A DNA stretch of 64,000 bases from Kitasatospora cineracea (GCF_003751605.1 NZ_RJVJ01000001.1:4588001-4652000), one strand, 5' to 3'; counted from the stretch's first letter, positions 7,454 through 15,642 are shown. A program made the numbers and translations. Notes: generated by a model not told the origin, from the letters alone.

Positions 7454-8185
7454 CTACGAGCACTCGTAGAAGAAGCGGCCTTCGCGGTGGTCGGGACTGA
7501 CGAAGGCGAAGCCGTAGCCGTAGCCGAAATTGAGGAAGTACGGATCGTCCGGGCTCTCGCCGCCGTCACTGATCTTGAAGAGGAACTGCCACGGGGCGTC
7601 GACGCGCGCGTCGATGTTGGGGTAGCAGGCGGCGCCACCGAGGTAGTCGTGCAGGCCCTCTTCGTCGGGGAGTTCAGTGTCGGGGCCCTCGCCGCGCATG
7701 CCCCGCTGCCAGGCCGCCTTGTCGTCGATCGAGCGGTCGACCTCGGGCGGTACCGGCTCGAGATCGACGTGCCATTCCACGGGGACCTCGGCCTCGTCGG
7801 GGCCCCAGCGCCACAGGGTCCGCCCCCGCGTGCCGGGCGGTCCGATGACGGCGAAGGGCGGGACACGGCCGTCCGGCTGCACCAGCAGCACGCCGTCGCC
7901 GTCCTCCGCCTGGAGTCCGCCCATGATCATGCCTTCCTCGTGGAGAAAGAGGTAGGCCAGGCGGAGCCGGGGGCCGGGAACGGGGAACTGCCCGATGAAC
8001 ACCAGCGGCTCACCGGAGACCGGGTGCACGGGCCAGGCCGGCTCGGCCAGCCAGACGGGCTCGCCGCCGAACTTGGCCACCGGGGCGACGATCGGCTGCT
8101 CGGCAGCCGTGAGAATCATCTGCTGGCGCGGGAGGAAGGCCGCGTCGTACGGCCCGTCCGCTCGCCCAGTGGGACGCGCGATCAT
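7454..8185 (-). CDS. DUF1963 (YwqG-like) family protein
   Basis: A 243-residue soluble protein of the DUF1963/YwqG family. Recognisable blocks are SKFGG-like VAKFGGEPVWL near residue 40, PVSGEPLVFIGQFPVP, LAYLFLHEEG, and the acidic C-terminal part DAPWQFLFKISDGG followed by DPYFLNFGYGYGFAFVSPDH. The family is widespread, often near immunity or toxin loci, but has no established activity. It is bracketed by two copies of a 70-bp repeat, which suggests it entered or was copied as a unit. Confidence 0.85.
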   Translation of the reverse strand: MIARPTGRADGPYDAAFLPRQQMILTAAEQPIVAPVAKFGGEPVWLAEPAWPVHPVSGEPLVFIGQFPVPGPRLRLAYLFLHEEGMIMGGLQAEDGDGVLLVQPDGRVPPFAVIGPPGTRGRTLWRWGPDEAEVPVEWHVDLEPVPPEVDRSIDDKAAWQRGMRGEGPDTELPDEEGLHDYLGGAACYPNIDARVDAPWQFLFKISDGGESPDDPYFLNFGYGYGFAFVSPDHREGRFFYECS

Positions 8186-8314
8186 GAGCGGACCCTAGGT
8201 CACGCCACCGACGAACCCTGCCGCTCGGCGACTCGACCGCTTGGCGTGACGTGTGCCCGGACGCGTTACCTGCAGCCCACGGGGCCCGATGGGCTGTGGT
8301 TCCTGATCCGCGGA

Positions 8315-8384
8315 ACACGCCCGTCGGCGCCGAGCGGTCACGCTCCTTGCCGCCGACCGCGAGTCGTCGGTCTCCTCGGCGCCG
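8315..8384. repeat. 70-bp direct repeat, right copy
   Basis: Same 70 bases as 7377-7446, 938 bp away. It begins one base after the stop of the truncated MmyB-like fragment, so both copies sit directly 3' of minus-strand reading frames. Same hairpin potential. Confidence 0.9.
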
Positions 8385-8385
8385 G

Positions 8386-8643
8386 TCACCGCGCGCACAG
8401 GCGGTCCAGGGACGCGCGGCTCTCCTCGTCCGCGGGGCGGTAGACCAGCAGGCGCAGTTCCGGGTCCTGGAGCGGCAGCAGGATCTCGAAGTCGACGGTG
8501 ATCGGACCGGCGGCCGGGTGCCGCAGCAGTTTCCGGCCGCGTCCGTGGACGCCGACCTCCCGCTCGGCCCACAAGCGGGCGAAGTCCTCGTCCTGGGTGG
8601 CGAACTCGGCGATGAGGGCGGACAGTTCCCGGTCCTGCGCTCT
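8386..8643 (-). pseudogene. C-terminal remnant of a MmyB-type XRE regulator
   Basis: About 82 residues match the ligand-binding C-terminus of MmyB-like regulators: LSALIAEFATQDEDFARLWA, HGRGRKLLRHPAAGPITVDF, and PELRLLVYRPADEES. The expected ~200 N-terminal residues, including the helix-turn-helix, are absent. The frame continues from 8754, but upstream of about residue 40 it matches nothing and is antisense to the aldo-keto reductase remnant. The simplest reading is a 5' truncation by deletion. Confidence 0.75.
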
Positions 8644-8785
8644 CGAAGTCGAGTTCACGGCCGCCCAGTTGACCCGCCTGGACGCGGCGAGCGCGATCGA
8701 ACTGGGCCGGCCGCACGACCTGCTGGCGAGCGAGCCCATCCGCCGGGTGACCACCGGCGACCTACGGATCGAGACCCGCCGCTGA
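8640..8785 (+). pseudogene. C-terminal remnant of an aldo-keto reductase
   Basis: About 46 residues, starting EVEFTAAQLTRLDAASAIEL and continuing GRPHDLLASEPIRRVTTGDL to a TGA at 8785, match the extreme C-terminus of aldo-keto reductases (normally ASAIELGFPHDFL). Everything before it is missing and no start is in place. MmyB regulators often stand divergent to such oxidoreductases. Joining the two C-termini head to head at about 8640 fits one deletion that removed both 5' halves and the shared promoter. Confidence 0.7.
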
Positions 8786-8941
8786 CGGCCGCCCGTCAGG
8801 AACCGGCTCCGCCTCCCGCGACCGGGTTCCCGCCGGCGCGACGCTCCACCGCCCCCGGGGCCGCCGCTCGCGGACTGCGGCGCAGGAGCCGCCGTCCGTC
8901 GATCGCAGCCGCAGCAGCCGTAGCCAGGCGAGGCGGGCCGC

Positions 8942-9009
8942 CCCCCCGGTATTTGAATACCGGGGGGCTGCTAGCGTGTCGCTGTCCGCTGCCGGTATTT
9001 GAATACCGG
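8942..9009. promoter_or_regulatory. Two identical 18-bp palindromes flanking a -10 element
   Basis: CCGGTATTTGAATACCGG occurs at 8946-8963 (extended to 26 bp with C6/G6 arms) and again at 8992-9009. The arms are GGTATT and AATACC with a TG spacer. A Streptomyces-like -10, TAGCGT, lies between them at 8972-8977, and the GTG of the aminopeptidase gene is at 9060. Spacing and symmetry indicate a dimeric repressor operator. No regulator gene is adjacent. Confidence 0.75.
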
Positions 9010-9059
9010 TGGTTCTTTCGACCGGGCGGCCGGGCGGCCGCCGTGCAGGGAGCGGTGCC

Positions 9060-9827
9060 GTGATCGAGCTGAAGACTCCGCAGGCGATCGAGAAGATGGC
9101 CGTCACCGGCCGGTTCGTCGCCGGGACGCTGGCCGAGCTGTCCGGGCTGGCCGAGGTGGGGCGGGACGTGATGGACCTGGAGCTGCGGGCCCGGAAGCTG
9201 GTGGCGGATCGCGGTGCGGAGTCCTGCTACTGGGACTACGCCCCGTCCTTCGGGCGCGGCCCGTTCCGGAACGTGATCTGCCTGTCGGTGAACGACGCGG
9301 TGCTGCACGGGCAGCCGCACCCCTACGTGCTGCGCGACGGCGACGTGCTGAGCCTGGACTTCGCGGTGTCGATCGACGGCTGGGTGGCCGACTCGGCGGT
9401 CACCGTCATCGTCGGCACCCCGGCCGAGCAGGACCTCCGGCTGGCGCAGTCCACCCGCACTGCGCTGGACGCGGCGATCGCCGCCGCCGTGCCCGGCAAC
9501 CGGATCGGCGACATCTCGGCGGCCATCGCCGCGGTCGGCCAGGGCGCGGGCTACCGGATCAACACCGACTTCGGCGGCCACGGCCTGGGCCGCACCATGC
9601 ACGAGGACCCGCACGTGGCGAACGTCGGACGGCCCGGCCGCGGCCTGGAGCTCAAGCCCGGGCTGACGCTCGCCCTGGAGCCGTGGTGGTGCACCGGCTC
9701 GGCGAAGCTGCAGGTGGACGCGGACGGCTGGACGCTGCGCTCGGCGGACGGTTCGCGCGGCGCGCACTCCGAGCACACGGTGGCCATCACCGAGGACGGG
9801 CCCCGGGTGCTCACCGCGCTGTCCTGA
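9060..9827 (+). CDS. map: Type I methionine aminopeptidase
   Basis: A 255-residue pita-bread metalloprotease that removes N-terminal Met from nascent proteins. The five metal ligands are visible: two Asp in LDFAVSIDGWVADSAVTV, His in FGGHGLGRTMHEDP, Glu in LTLALEPWWC and Glu in HSEHTVAIT. The GTG start at 9060 follows AGGGAG. Streptomycetes usually have several map paralogues. Tight operator control, as seen upstream, suggests this is a conditional copy rather than the housekeeping one linked to ribosomal genes. Confidence 0.92.
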   Translation: MIELKTPQAIEKMAVTGRFVAGTLAELSGLAEVGRDVMDLELRARKLVADRGAESCYWDYAPSFGRGPFRNVICLSVNDAVLHGQPHPYVLRDGDVLSLDFAVSIDGWVADSAVTVIVGTPAEQDLRLAQSTRTALDAAIAAAVPGNRIGDISAAIAAVGQGAGYRINTDFGGHGLGRTMHEDPHVANVGRPGRGLELKPGLTLALEPWWCTGSAKLQVDADGWTLRSADGSRGAHSEHTVAITEDGPRVLTALS

Positions 9828-10116
9828 CCGGGGAGTTCGGGCCGGGGGCCCGGTCACGGGGAGTGACCGCGGGGTGGACGGCGGGTGGCCGCTGTGGCCC
9901 GTCCCATAGGCGGATCGCTGGACGGTCGGCGCGCCGTCAGCGGGGGGCCACGGAGGGTGTGCGGTTCCCCGTCCGGGGCGGCCAAAACCGGTGAGCCCGG
10001 TCACAACGGCCGTCGGCCGGGTCCGGCCCGGGCCCGGAAAATCGCGGTCGGGGCGCCCGCCGTCCGCCGCTGTACTGCCGGTAACGGGCTCTTGACCTGC
10101 GTAAACCTTCGAATGC
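9828..10116. other. Intergenic stretch after map, no gene seen
   Basis: No reading frame with coding character. The DNA is GC-rich with no strong terminator stem; a TTGACC at 10092-10097 could be an upstream -35 element for rpfA. Confidence 0.5.
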
Positions 10117-10351
10117 TTGGAGTTCGGGCCGGGCGCCCGTAGCTTCGTAACCAGTGCAGGGCGCACTACCCGGGATCACCCGAAACCAACGCCCCGGTGC
10201 GGCCACCGAGCCGCCCGACGGGCAGGGTGACCGCGACGGAGCGCAGGTCGGACCTCGACCGCCCCGTCCGATCCACAAGCGCGAGAGACCGCAGGGCCCG
10301 CCCGGGCCCCTGGTTCCGCCTTGCCTGCCCGGGGCATCCGAAAGGAATCGC
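10117..10351 (+). promoter_or_regulatory. rpfA promoter and ~200-nt structured leader (possible riboswitch)
   Basis: TTGGAG (10117-10122), a 17-bp spacer and TAGCTT (10140-10145) make a good vegetative promoter, giving a leader of about 200 nt before the ATG at 10352. The leader is rich in stems, including GGGCCCG and CCCGGGCCC near 10294-10310, which could act as an attenuator. rpfA genes in Streptomyces and Mycobacterium commonly carry a ydaO-type c-di-AMP riboswitch. Here the signature blocks are poorly conserved (a GGGTGACC near 10230 is the closest), so the assignment rests mainly on context. Confidence 0.4.
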
Positions 10352-11164
10352 ATGATCTTCCGTAACGAGACTGCCGCCACCAAGACCGCCACCACCGCCG
10401 AGCAGGGCAACCGGAAGCGCAACCGCGTCCGGGCCGCCATCGTCGCGGGCAGCGCGGTGGCCGTTCTCCCGGTGGCCGGCCTCGTCACGGCGACCTCGGC
10501 CTCGGCCGCGGACGTGTCCACCTGGGACAAGGTCGCCCAGTGCGAGTCGACCGGCAACTGGTCGATCAACACCGGCAACGGCTTCTACGGTGGCCTGCAG
10601 TTCACCTCCTCCACCTGGGCCGCGTACGGCGGCACCGCCTACGCCCCGCAGGCCGACCAGGCCACCAAGGCGCAGCAGATCGCCGTCGCCGAGAAGGTGC
10701 TGGCCTCGCAGGGCCCGGGCGCCTGGCCCGTGTGCTCCGTGCAGGCCGGTCTGACCCAGGGCGGCGCCGCCGCCCAGGTCGACACCTCCTCGACCGGCAG
10801 CAGCGCGAGCTCCTCGAAGTCGACCTCGTCGGCCTCGTCCTCCTCGAGCAGCACCGGCGACAGCAGCAGCACCAGCACCAAGTCCGCCAAGTCGGCCACC
10901 CCCCAGACCGACTCGGGCTCCGACGCCGCCTCCGCCAACACCTCCGGCAGCGGCAAGTACTCCTCCGGCCAGGGCCACCAGTCCTGGAAGAAGAGCAGCA
11001 CCGCCACCACCTCCGGCGGCAGCTACACCGTGAAGTCCGGTGACACCCTGGGCGCCATCGCGGCCGCCAACGGCACCACCGTGGACGCGCTGTACAGCGC
11101 CAACGCCCAGGTCATCGGCGCCTCCGCCGACGTCATCTACCCGGGCCAGGTCCTCTCCCTCTGA
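10352..11164 (+). CDS. rpfA: Resuscitation-promoting factor with LysM domain
   Basis: A secreted muralytic enzyme that promotes spore germination and resuscitation. The ATG follows AAAGGA. Residues ~26-53 form the signal peptide (AAIVAGSAVAVLPVAGLVTA then SASA). The Rpf transglycosylase domain follows: VSTWDKVAQCESTGNWSINT with the catalytic Glu, then GFYGGLQFTSSTWAAYGG. A Ser/Thr-rich linker of about 85 residues leads to a C-terminal LysM (SYTVKSGDTLGAIAAANGTT, then ADVIYPGQVLSL) for peptidoglycan binding. Length and order match streptomycete RpfA. It is monocistronic, with its own leader and a strong terminator. Confidence 0.93.
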   Translation: MIFRNETAATKTATTAEQGNRKRNRVRAAIVAGSAVAVLPVAGLVTATSASAADVSTWDKVAQCESTGNWSINTGNGFYGGLQFTSSTWAAYGGTAYAPQADQATKAQQIAVAEKVLASQGPGAWPVCSVQAGLTQGGAAAQVDTSSTGSSASSSKSTSSASSSSSSTGDSSSTSTKSAKSATPQTDSGSDAASANTSGSGKYSSGQGHQSWKKSSTATTSGGSYTVKSGDTLGAIAAANGTTVDALYSANAQVIGASADVIYPGQVLSL

Positions 11165-11217
11165 TCGACCCCGATCGGATGCCGGTAGGACCCCGGTAGG
11201 ACCGGACCACACCGCAC

Positions 11218-11264
11218 GACGCCGACGGCCGCCCCTCATGTCGGGAGGGGCGGCCGTCGGCGTC
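11218..11264. terminator. Strong bidirectional terminator (19-bp perfect stem)
   Basis: GACGCCGACGGCCGCCCCT (11218-11236) pairs perfectly with 11246-11264 around a 9-nt loop. It lies between the convergent rpfA and Imm51-like genes and can serve both. Confidence 0.9.
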
Positions 11265-11285
11265 CGCGCGTGCGCACCGGCCGGA

Positions 11286-11642
11286 TCAGTCGAACCAGTC
11301 GGGCTCGGCGGCCTCGATCAGCTCCCGCAGGGCCGGCCGGTCGTGGAAGGCCCCCGACAGCAGCGCCCCGAGCTCGCGCAGCGCCGCCGCGTCCTCCCCG
11401 TACGCGACGAACATGCCGGCCTCCGGGTCGTACCGGAACCGCCCCTCCAGCTGCGGCGCCCGCGACCGGACCGCGGAACGGGCCACCGCCTCCCAGCCGT
11501 AGCCCCCGTTCTGCTGCCCCGCCGCCTCGAACACCTCGTCCACCTCGACCATCCGGTCGTCGGTCAGCAGCAGGCCGTACGAACCCGGCCTGTGGTCGTA
11601 CTCCAGGAACACCAGCGGGGCGTAGGTCTCACGATCAGTCAT
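11286..11642 (-). CDS. Imm51-like immunity family protein, orphan
   Basis: A 118-residue protein with the features of Imm51 immunity proteins: APLVFLEYDHRPGSYGLLLT at the start, NGGYGWEAVARSAV in the middle and RFRYDPEAGMFVAYGEDAAA near the end. Such proteins neutralise polymorphic toxins in contact- or secretion-dependent competition. No toxin, Rhs/YD repeat or ESX gene is nearby, so this is an orphan copy, possibly guarding against relatives. The family call is from pattern memory. Confidence 0.65.
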   Translation of the reverse strand: MTDRETYAPLVFLEYDHRPGSYGLLLTDDRMVEVDEVFEAAGQQNGGYGWEAVARSAVRSRAPQLEGRFRYDPEAGMFVAYGEDAAALRELGALLSGAFHDRPALRELIEAAEPDWFD

Positions 11643-11686
11643 GGCCCGGACGCTACCGGCGCCCACCGACACCGCCCCCGGCGGGC

Positions 11687-12040
11687 TCAGGCGGGCAGGA
11701 CCTCCTCGACGGCGCTGGTCCCCGCACCGGGCCGGGACTCCCACCGCCAGCTCTCCTCCAGCCGCAGCCGGCCGTCCGGCAGCCTGGTCAGCACGCTGGT
11801 GCAGTGCCCCGAGCTGGTCTCCCCGGCCCGGTTGAGCTGCACGTACCGGAAGTCGACGGTGTCCCCGGTCCGGGTGCCCACCAGGTGCCCGTGCACCACC
11901 TCGCCGCCCCGGTAGTCGGCCCACACCAGCCCGTCGTCCTCGTGGTACGCGAACCGCGTCCCCGGGTCGACCTCCCCCAGCTCGGCCCGGCCCACCGGCG
12001 CGAACTCCAGCCCGTCGAGCGAGGGCAGCACGGACAGCAT
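11687..12040 (-). CDS. Small beta-rich protein (often labelled N-acetylglutamate synthase)
   Basis: A 117-residue protein with a good AAGGAG before its ATG. Recognisable blocks are VDPGTRFAYHEDDGLVWADY, GGEVVHGHLVGTR, VDFRYVQLNRAGETSSG and LPDGRLRLEESWRWE. This matches a family of small actinobacterial proteins whose database label 'N-acetylglutamate synthase' is not supported by any catalytic motif here. The alternating pattern suggests a lipocalin-like beta barrel. Function unknown. Confidence 0.7.
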   Translation of the reverse strand: MLSVLPSLDGLEFAPVGRAELGEVDPGTRFAYHEDDGLVWADYRGGEVVHGHLVGTRTGDTVDFRYVQLNRAGETSSGHCTSVLTRLPDGRLRLEESWRWESRPGAGTSAVEEVLPA

Positions 12041-12159
12041 GGCGAAGCTCCTTCGGCCGGGCGGCGAATCTCCCGCCCAGTCGACCACGCCGCCCCCCGC
12101 GCCCACCGGGCCATCCGCATCATGGACACCCCACCGGGTGGCAGGGCCCGCGGCGGACC

Positions 12160-13203
12160 TCACGCCGCGGCGCCGCCCCGGCCGTCCGGCGAGCCCTTCG
12201 GCCGGGAGTCCTTCGGCGGGGCCTCGTCCGACGGGGGGTCGTCCGACGGGGGGTCGGTGAAGTCGACGTCGACGTGCTGTTCGGGGCGGCGTTCCTCCTG
12301 GCGGGCGATGTCTTCGAGGACCTGTTCGTCGGGGCCGGTCAGCGGGGGCTGGAGGAGGGAGCGGGGCCACAGGCGGCGGGCGAGGACGGTGTTGGACTCG
12401 GCGGCGTAGACGGTGATCTGGGCGGCCAGGTAGAGCCAGGAGAGCAGGCCGATCACGGTGGCGAAGAAGCCGTACACGGCGGTGGCGTGCCGGAGTTGGT
12501 GGGCGACCAGGGCGGCGCCGAACGCCTGGAGGACGGTGAACAGCGGGCCGGCGAGGAGGCTGCCGGGCAGCAGGGCGCGGGCCGGGACCTGCTTGGGGGT
12601 GAGGATCCGCAGGCAGGCCAGGAACAGCAGGGAGTTGAGGGCGGCGGACAGCAGCAGTCCGCCGATCCGGGCGGCCGGGCCGCCCAGCGCGGCGCCCACC
12701 AGCGCGGCCGCGGCCGTGGACAGCAGCAGGCCGGTGCCGAGCGTGGCGAACAGCGCCAGGCTGCGGCCGAGCCGGGGCCAGTAGCCGGGCCGCCGCACCC
12801 CGGGGATGTTCCACACCTCGGCCATCGCGTGCTGCAGCACCTGCGCGATGCCGAGCGCGCCGTACAGCAGGCCCGCCACGCCGATCACCAGGGCCAGGCC
12901 GCTGCCCTGCACCGAGTGCACGTTCGCGCGCAGCTGGTCGCCGATGATCGGGAAGTCGGCGAGCGCCGAGTCGACCACGGCGCGCTGCGCGTCCGGGTGG
13001 CCGTGCAGGACGAAGCCGAGCGCGGTGGAGAGCAGGAGCAGCAGCGGGATCAGCGAGACGAAGCCGTAGTAGGTGATCAGCGCGGCCAGCAGCCCGCCCC
13101 GGTCGTCCCCGTACTTCTTGACCACCCCGACCACGACGGCCAGCGGCCGGTGGCGCTGCTGGGTGCGGTCGACGGTGCGCAGGGCGCGTTCGACGGGGTT
13201 CAT
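12160..13203 (-). CDS. YihY/BrkB-family inner membrane protein
   Basis: A 347-residue membrane protein of the YihY/virulence factor BrkB family (formerly mis-called ribonuclease BN). The entry helix has the hallmark GLLAALITYYGFVSLIPLLL; five further hydrophobic segments follow, with LLYGALGIAQVLQHAMAEVWN and the conserved VYGFFATVIGLLSWLYLAAQ. The C-terminal ~50 residues are hydrophilic and carry DNA-level direct repeats (DPPSDDPPSDEAPPKDSRPK). Its transport or structural role is not established. Confidence 0.9.
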   Translation of the reverse strand: MNPVERALRTVDRTQQRHRPLAVVVGVVKKYGDDRGGLLAALITYYGFVSLIPLLLLLSTALGFVLHGHPDAQRAVVDSALADFPIIGDQLRANVHSVQGSGLALVIGVAGLLYGALGIAQVLQHAMAEVWNIPGVRRPGYWPRLGRSLALFATLGTGLLLSTAAAALVGAALGGPAARIGGLLLSAALNSLLFLACLRILTPKQVPARALLPGSLLAGPLFTVLQAFGAALVAHQLRHATAVYGFFATVIGLLSWLYLAAQITVYAAESNTVLARRLWPRSLLQPPLTGPDEQVLEDIARQEERRPEQHVDVDFTDPPSDDPPSDEAPPKDSRPKGSPDGRGGAAA

Positions 13204-13349
13204 GGGCGCTCCTCCGGTGGCGGGCGGCGGGGTGGCCGTCCGGCGGCGGACGGCACCTGCGCGTATGCCCGGCCGGAGGGTGTGAACGCCCCCCGGGGGG
13301 GAAAGGCGGCCGGGGACATCCGGAGCCGGGGAACGAGGAGGACGGGCAG

Positions 13350-14429
13350 GTGTGGTGGTGGAGCGCGGTGCGACTGACGGTGGCCGGTGCGGCGGTGGTG
13401 GTGCTGCTGTACGGGGCGGACCGGGTCGTGGAGGTGACCACCCGCCGACTGCCGGCCCGGGTCGGGACGGTGCCCCGGGTGCTGAGCGGCTGCCGCCGCC
13501 CGATCCTCGCGGTGGCCGGCTGCGGGCTGCTGCTGGCCGCGATGCCGTGGGTGCGGGCGCCGGACGGGATCGTGCACCTGCTGGTGCTGGCCACGATCGG
13601 TTCGTGCGGCTGGCTGGGCGCGCGGGCCGCCGCGCTGGTGCTGGACGGGGCGGTGCGGCTCGCGGTGCGCCGCCGGGACGCCGCCTGGGCCGGGCGGGCC
13701 CGCACCCAGGCCGGCCTGCTGGGGCGGATCCTGCAGGCGGCGATCGCGGTGCTGGCGCTGGCCGCGATGCTGATGACCTTCCCGGCGGTGCGGGTGGTCG
13801 GCACCAGCCTGCTGGCCTCGGCCGGGCTGGTCGGCGTGGTCGCGGGCATCGCCGCGCAGAGCACGCTGTCGAACCTGTTCGCGGGCATCCAGATGGCCTT
13901 CGGCGACCTGGCCCGGATCGGCGACGTGGTGGTGGTCGGCGGCGAGTGGGGCACCGTCGAGGAGATCACCCTGACCGCGGTGGTGATCGCCACCTGGGAC
14001 CAGCGGCGGATCGTGATGCCGATGTCGTACTTCGCCGGGCGCCCGTTCGAGAACTGGTCGCGCCGCTCCGACCGGATCACCGGCACCGCGCTGCTGCACC
14101 TCGACCACAGCACGCCGGTCGGCCTGCTGCGGGCCGAGTTCGAGGACTACCTGGCCAAGAACCCGCGCTGGGACGGCGAGGGCAGCGCCCTGCAGGTCGT
14201 CGACACCACTCCCAGCACCCTGGTGGTGCGGGCCCTGGCCACCGCCGCCAACGCGAGCGACGCCTTCGAGCTGCGCTGCGACCTGCGCGAGCACCTGGTC
14301 GGCTTCCTGCGCGAGCACCACCCGCACGCGCTGCCCCGGGTCGCGGTGGCCGCCGCGCCCGGGGAGCGGGCGGGGTCGGACGCGGGAACGGGCCCGGGGC
14401 CGGACGCGGACGCGCCGGGTCAGAGGTAG
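13350..14429 (+). CDS. MscS-family mechanosensitive ion channel
   Basis: A 359-residue channel with four N-terminal hydrophobic segments and a canonical pore helix and beta domain. The pore-lining helix is ASAGLVGVVAGIAAQSTLSN, followed by LFAGIQMAFGDLARIGDVVV and WGTVEEITLTAVVI. The cytoplasmic alpha/beta part contains WDQRRIVMPMSYFAGRPFEN. The N-terminus starts at a GTG (13350). MscS channels open under membrane tension to relieve osmotic downshock. The 3' end overlaps the convergent deacetylase gene by 10 bp. Confidence 0.9.
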   Translation: MWWWSAVRLTVAGAAVVVLLYGADRVVEVTTRRLPARVGTVPRVLSGCRRPILAVAGCGLLLAAMPWVRAPDGIVHLLVLATIGSCGWLGARAAALVLDGAVRLAVRRRDAAWAGRARTQAGLLGRILQAAIAVLALAAMLMTFPAVRVVGTSLLASAGLVGVVAGIAAQSTLSNLFAGIQMAFGDLARIGDVVVVGGEWGTVEEITLTAVVIATWDQRRIVMPMSYFAGRPFENWSRRSDRITGTALLHLDHSTPVGLLRAEFEDYLAKNPRWDGEGSALQVVDTTPSTLVVRALATAANASDAFELRCDLREHLVGFLREHHPHALPRVAVAAAPGERAGSDAGTGPGPDADAPGQR

Positions 14430-15592
14430 TCCTCCAGGCGGGCGACGGCGAAGCCCTGGGCGGTGGCGGCGTCGACCACCCGGCGCAGCATGTCGGGCAT
14501 GGTGCCCTTCCAGTCGCCGGAGGGGGCGCGGAAGTGGGTGAGGACGATGTCGCCGGGGTGGAACACCTGGTCGGCGTAGCGCCACTCGAGGTGGTCGGGG
14601 AAGGCCTCCTCGTTCCACAGCGGGAAGGCGGTGACGCCGCAGGACGCGGCGGTGCGCAGGGCGGCCTCGGTGTACTCGCCGTACGGGGGCCGGAACAGGC
14701 GGGGGCGGGTGCCGGACTCCTGCTGGAGGTGGTCCTGCTGGTCGCAGATCTCGTGCCGGAGGGCGTCGGGGCCCAGCCGGCGCAGGTCGGGGTGGGTGAG
14801 GGTGTGGTTGTTCAGGGTGACGCCGTGGGCCTGCAGGCCGCGGAAGTAGCCGTAGTCGGAGCGGGCCAGGTAGTCGGAGAGGAACGCCGACATCGGGACG
14901 CCCAGCTCGGCGGCCATGGCGGCGAACTGCGGGTCCTTCTCGGCGCCGTCGTCGACGGTCAGGAACACCACCTTGTCGCTGGTCGGCACGCGGTAGACCA
15001 CCGGCGGCAGCCCCGGCAGGCGCTTGACGCCGGGCCCGTCGGCCAGCTCCGGCTTGACGGCGGGCGGGGCGGGCGCGCGCAGCGGGAGCGCGGCCAGGCC
15101 CCAGCGCCGGGCGGCCGCGAGGACCTGCTGCACGCCCGCCTGCTGCTCGGCGGCGGCGAGCCGGCCGTTCAGCTCCTGCCCGGCGGCGGCCTGCGGGCGG
15201 GCGGCGGGCATCGCCGCGAGCGCGGCCTGTGCGGCCTGGGCGGCCTGGGCCTGGGCGAGCTGGGCGCCCTGGGCGGGTGCGGCCTGGCCCTGGGCGGCCT
15301 GGACGGCGGGGGTCCCGGCGGCGGCGGGCGGGGCGGCCGGGGCGGAGGCGCGGACGGGGTCGGGGTCCTGGGTGCGCAGGGCGGAGCAGCCGACGGTGAG
15401 GGTGGCGAGTGCGGTGAGGGCGGCCAGGCCCCGGCGGTGGTGGCGTCCCGGTCCGGAGCGGCGGATGCGGCGGGCGCGGGCGTCCGGGGCGGGGGAGGAG
15501 CCGGGGGTACCGGGCGTGCTGGGCGTGCTACCGGGGGGTGTGGCGGAGGGTGTCGGCATACCGGCCGATGATCCCCTTGGCGTACTTGTCAT
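14420..15592 (-). CDS. Lipoprotein polysaccharide deacetylase (CE4/NodB)
   Basis: A 390-residue exported protein. After a Pro/Ser-rich basic N-terminus it has a hydrophobic segment ending in the lipobox TLTVGC (near residue 69). An Ala/Gln-rich linker (repeats of QAAQAQ) follows. The NodB homology domain has the motif 1 region FLTVDDGAEKDPQFAAMA (the two Asp), motif 2 HTLTHPDL and motif 3 RLFRPPYGEYTEAA. Expected activity is metal-dependent removal of N-acetyl groups from peptidoglycan or another glycan at the cell surface. An ATG at 15559 is an alternative, shorter start. Confidence 0.88.
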   Translation of the reverse strand: MTSTPRGSSAGMPTPSATPPGSTPSTPGTPGSSPAPDARARRIRRSGPGRHHRRGLAALTALATLTVGCSALRTQDPDPVRASAPAAPPAAAGTPAVQAAQGQAAPAQGAQLAQAQAAQAAQAALAAMPAARPQAAAGQELNGRLAAAEQQAGVQQVLAAARRWGLAALPLRAPAPPAVKPELADGPGVKRLPGLPPVVYRVPTSDKVVFLTVDDGAEKDPQFAAMAAELGVPMSAFLSDYLARSDYGYFRGLQAHGVTLNNHTLTHPDLRRLGPDALRHEICDQQDHLQQESGTRPRLFRPPYGEYTEAALRTAASCGVTAFPLWNEEAFPDHLEWRYADQVFHPGDIVLTHFRAPSGDWKGTMPDMLRRVVDAATAQGFAVARLEDYL

Positions 15593-15642
15593 ATCGGCGC
15601 GCCGAGGGGCCGTCACCCGGACGGACCGGTGCCGTCCCCCGT

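Noticed and set aside
7377..8384. Integron-like cassette with attC sites around the DUF1963 gene
   Set aside because: The 70-bp repeats form hairpins but lack the attC core RYYYAAC/GTTRRRY motifs, and there is no integrase.
11687..12040. N-acetylglutamate synthase activity
   Set aside because: No GNAT or amino-acid kinase motif is present in 117 residues; the name is a propagated database label.
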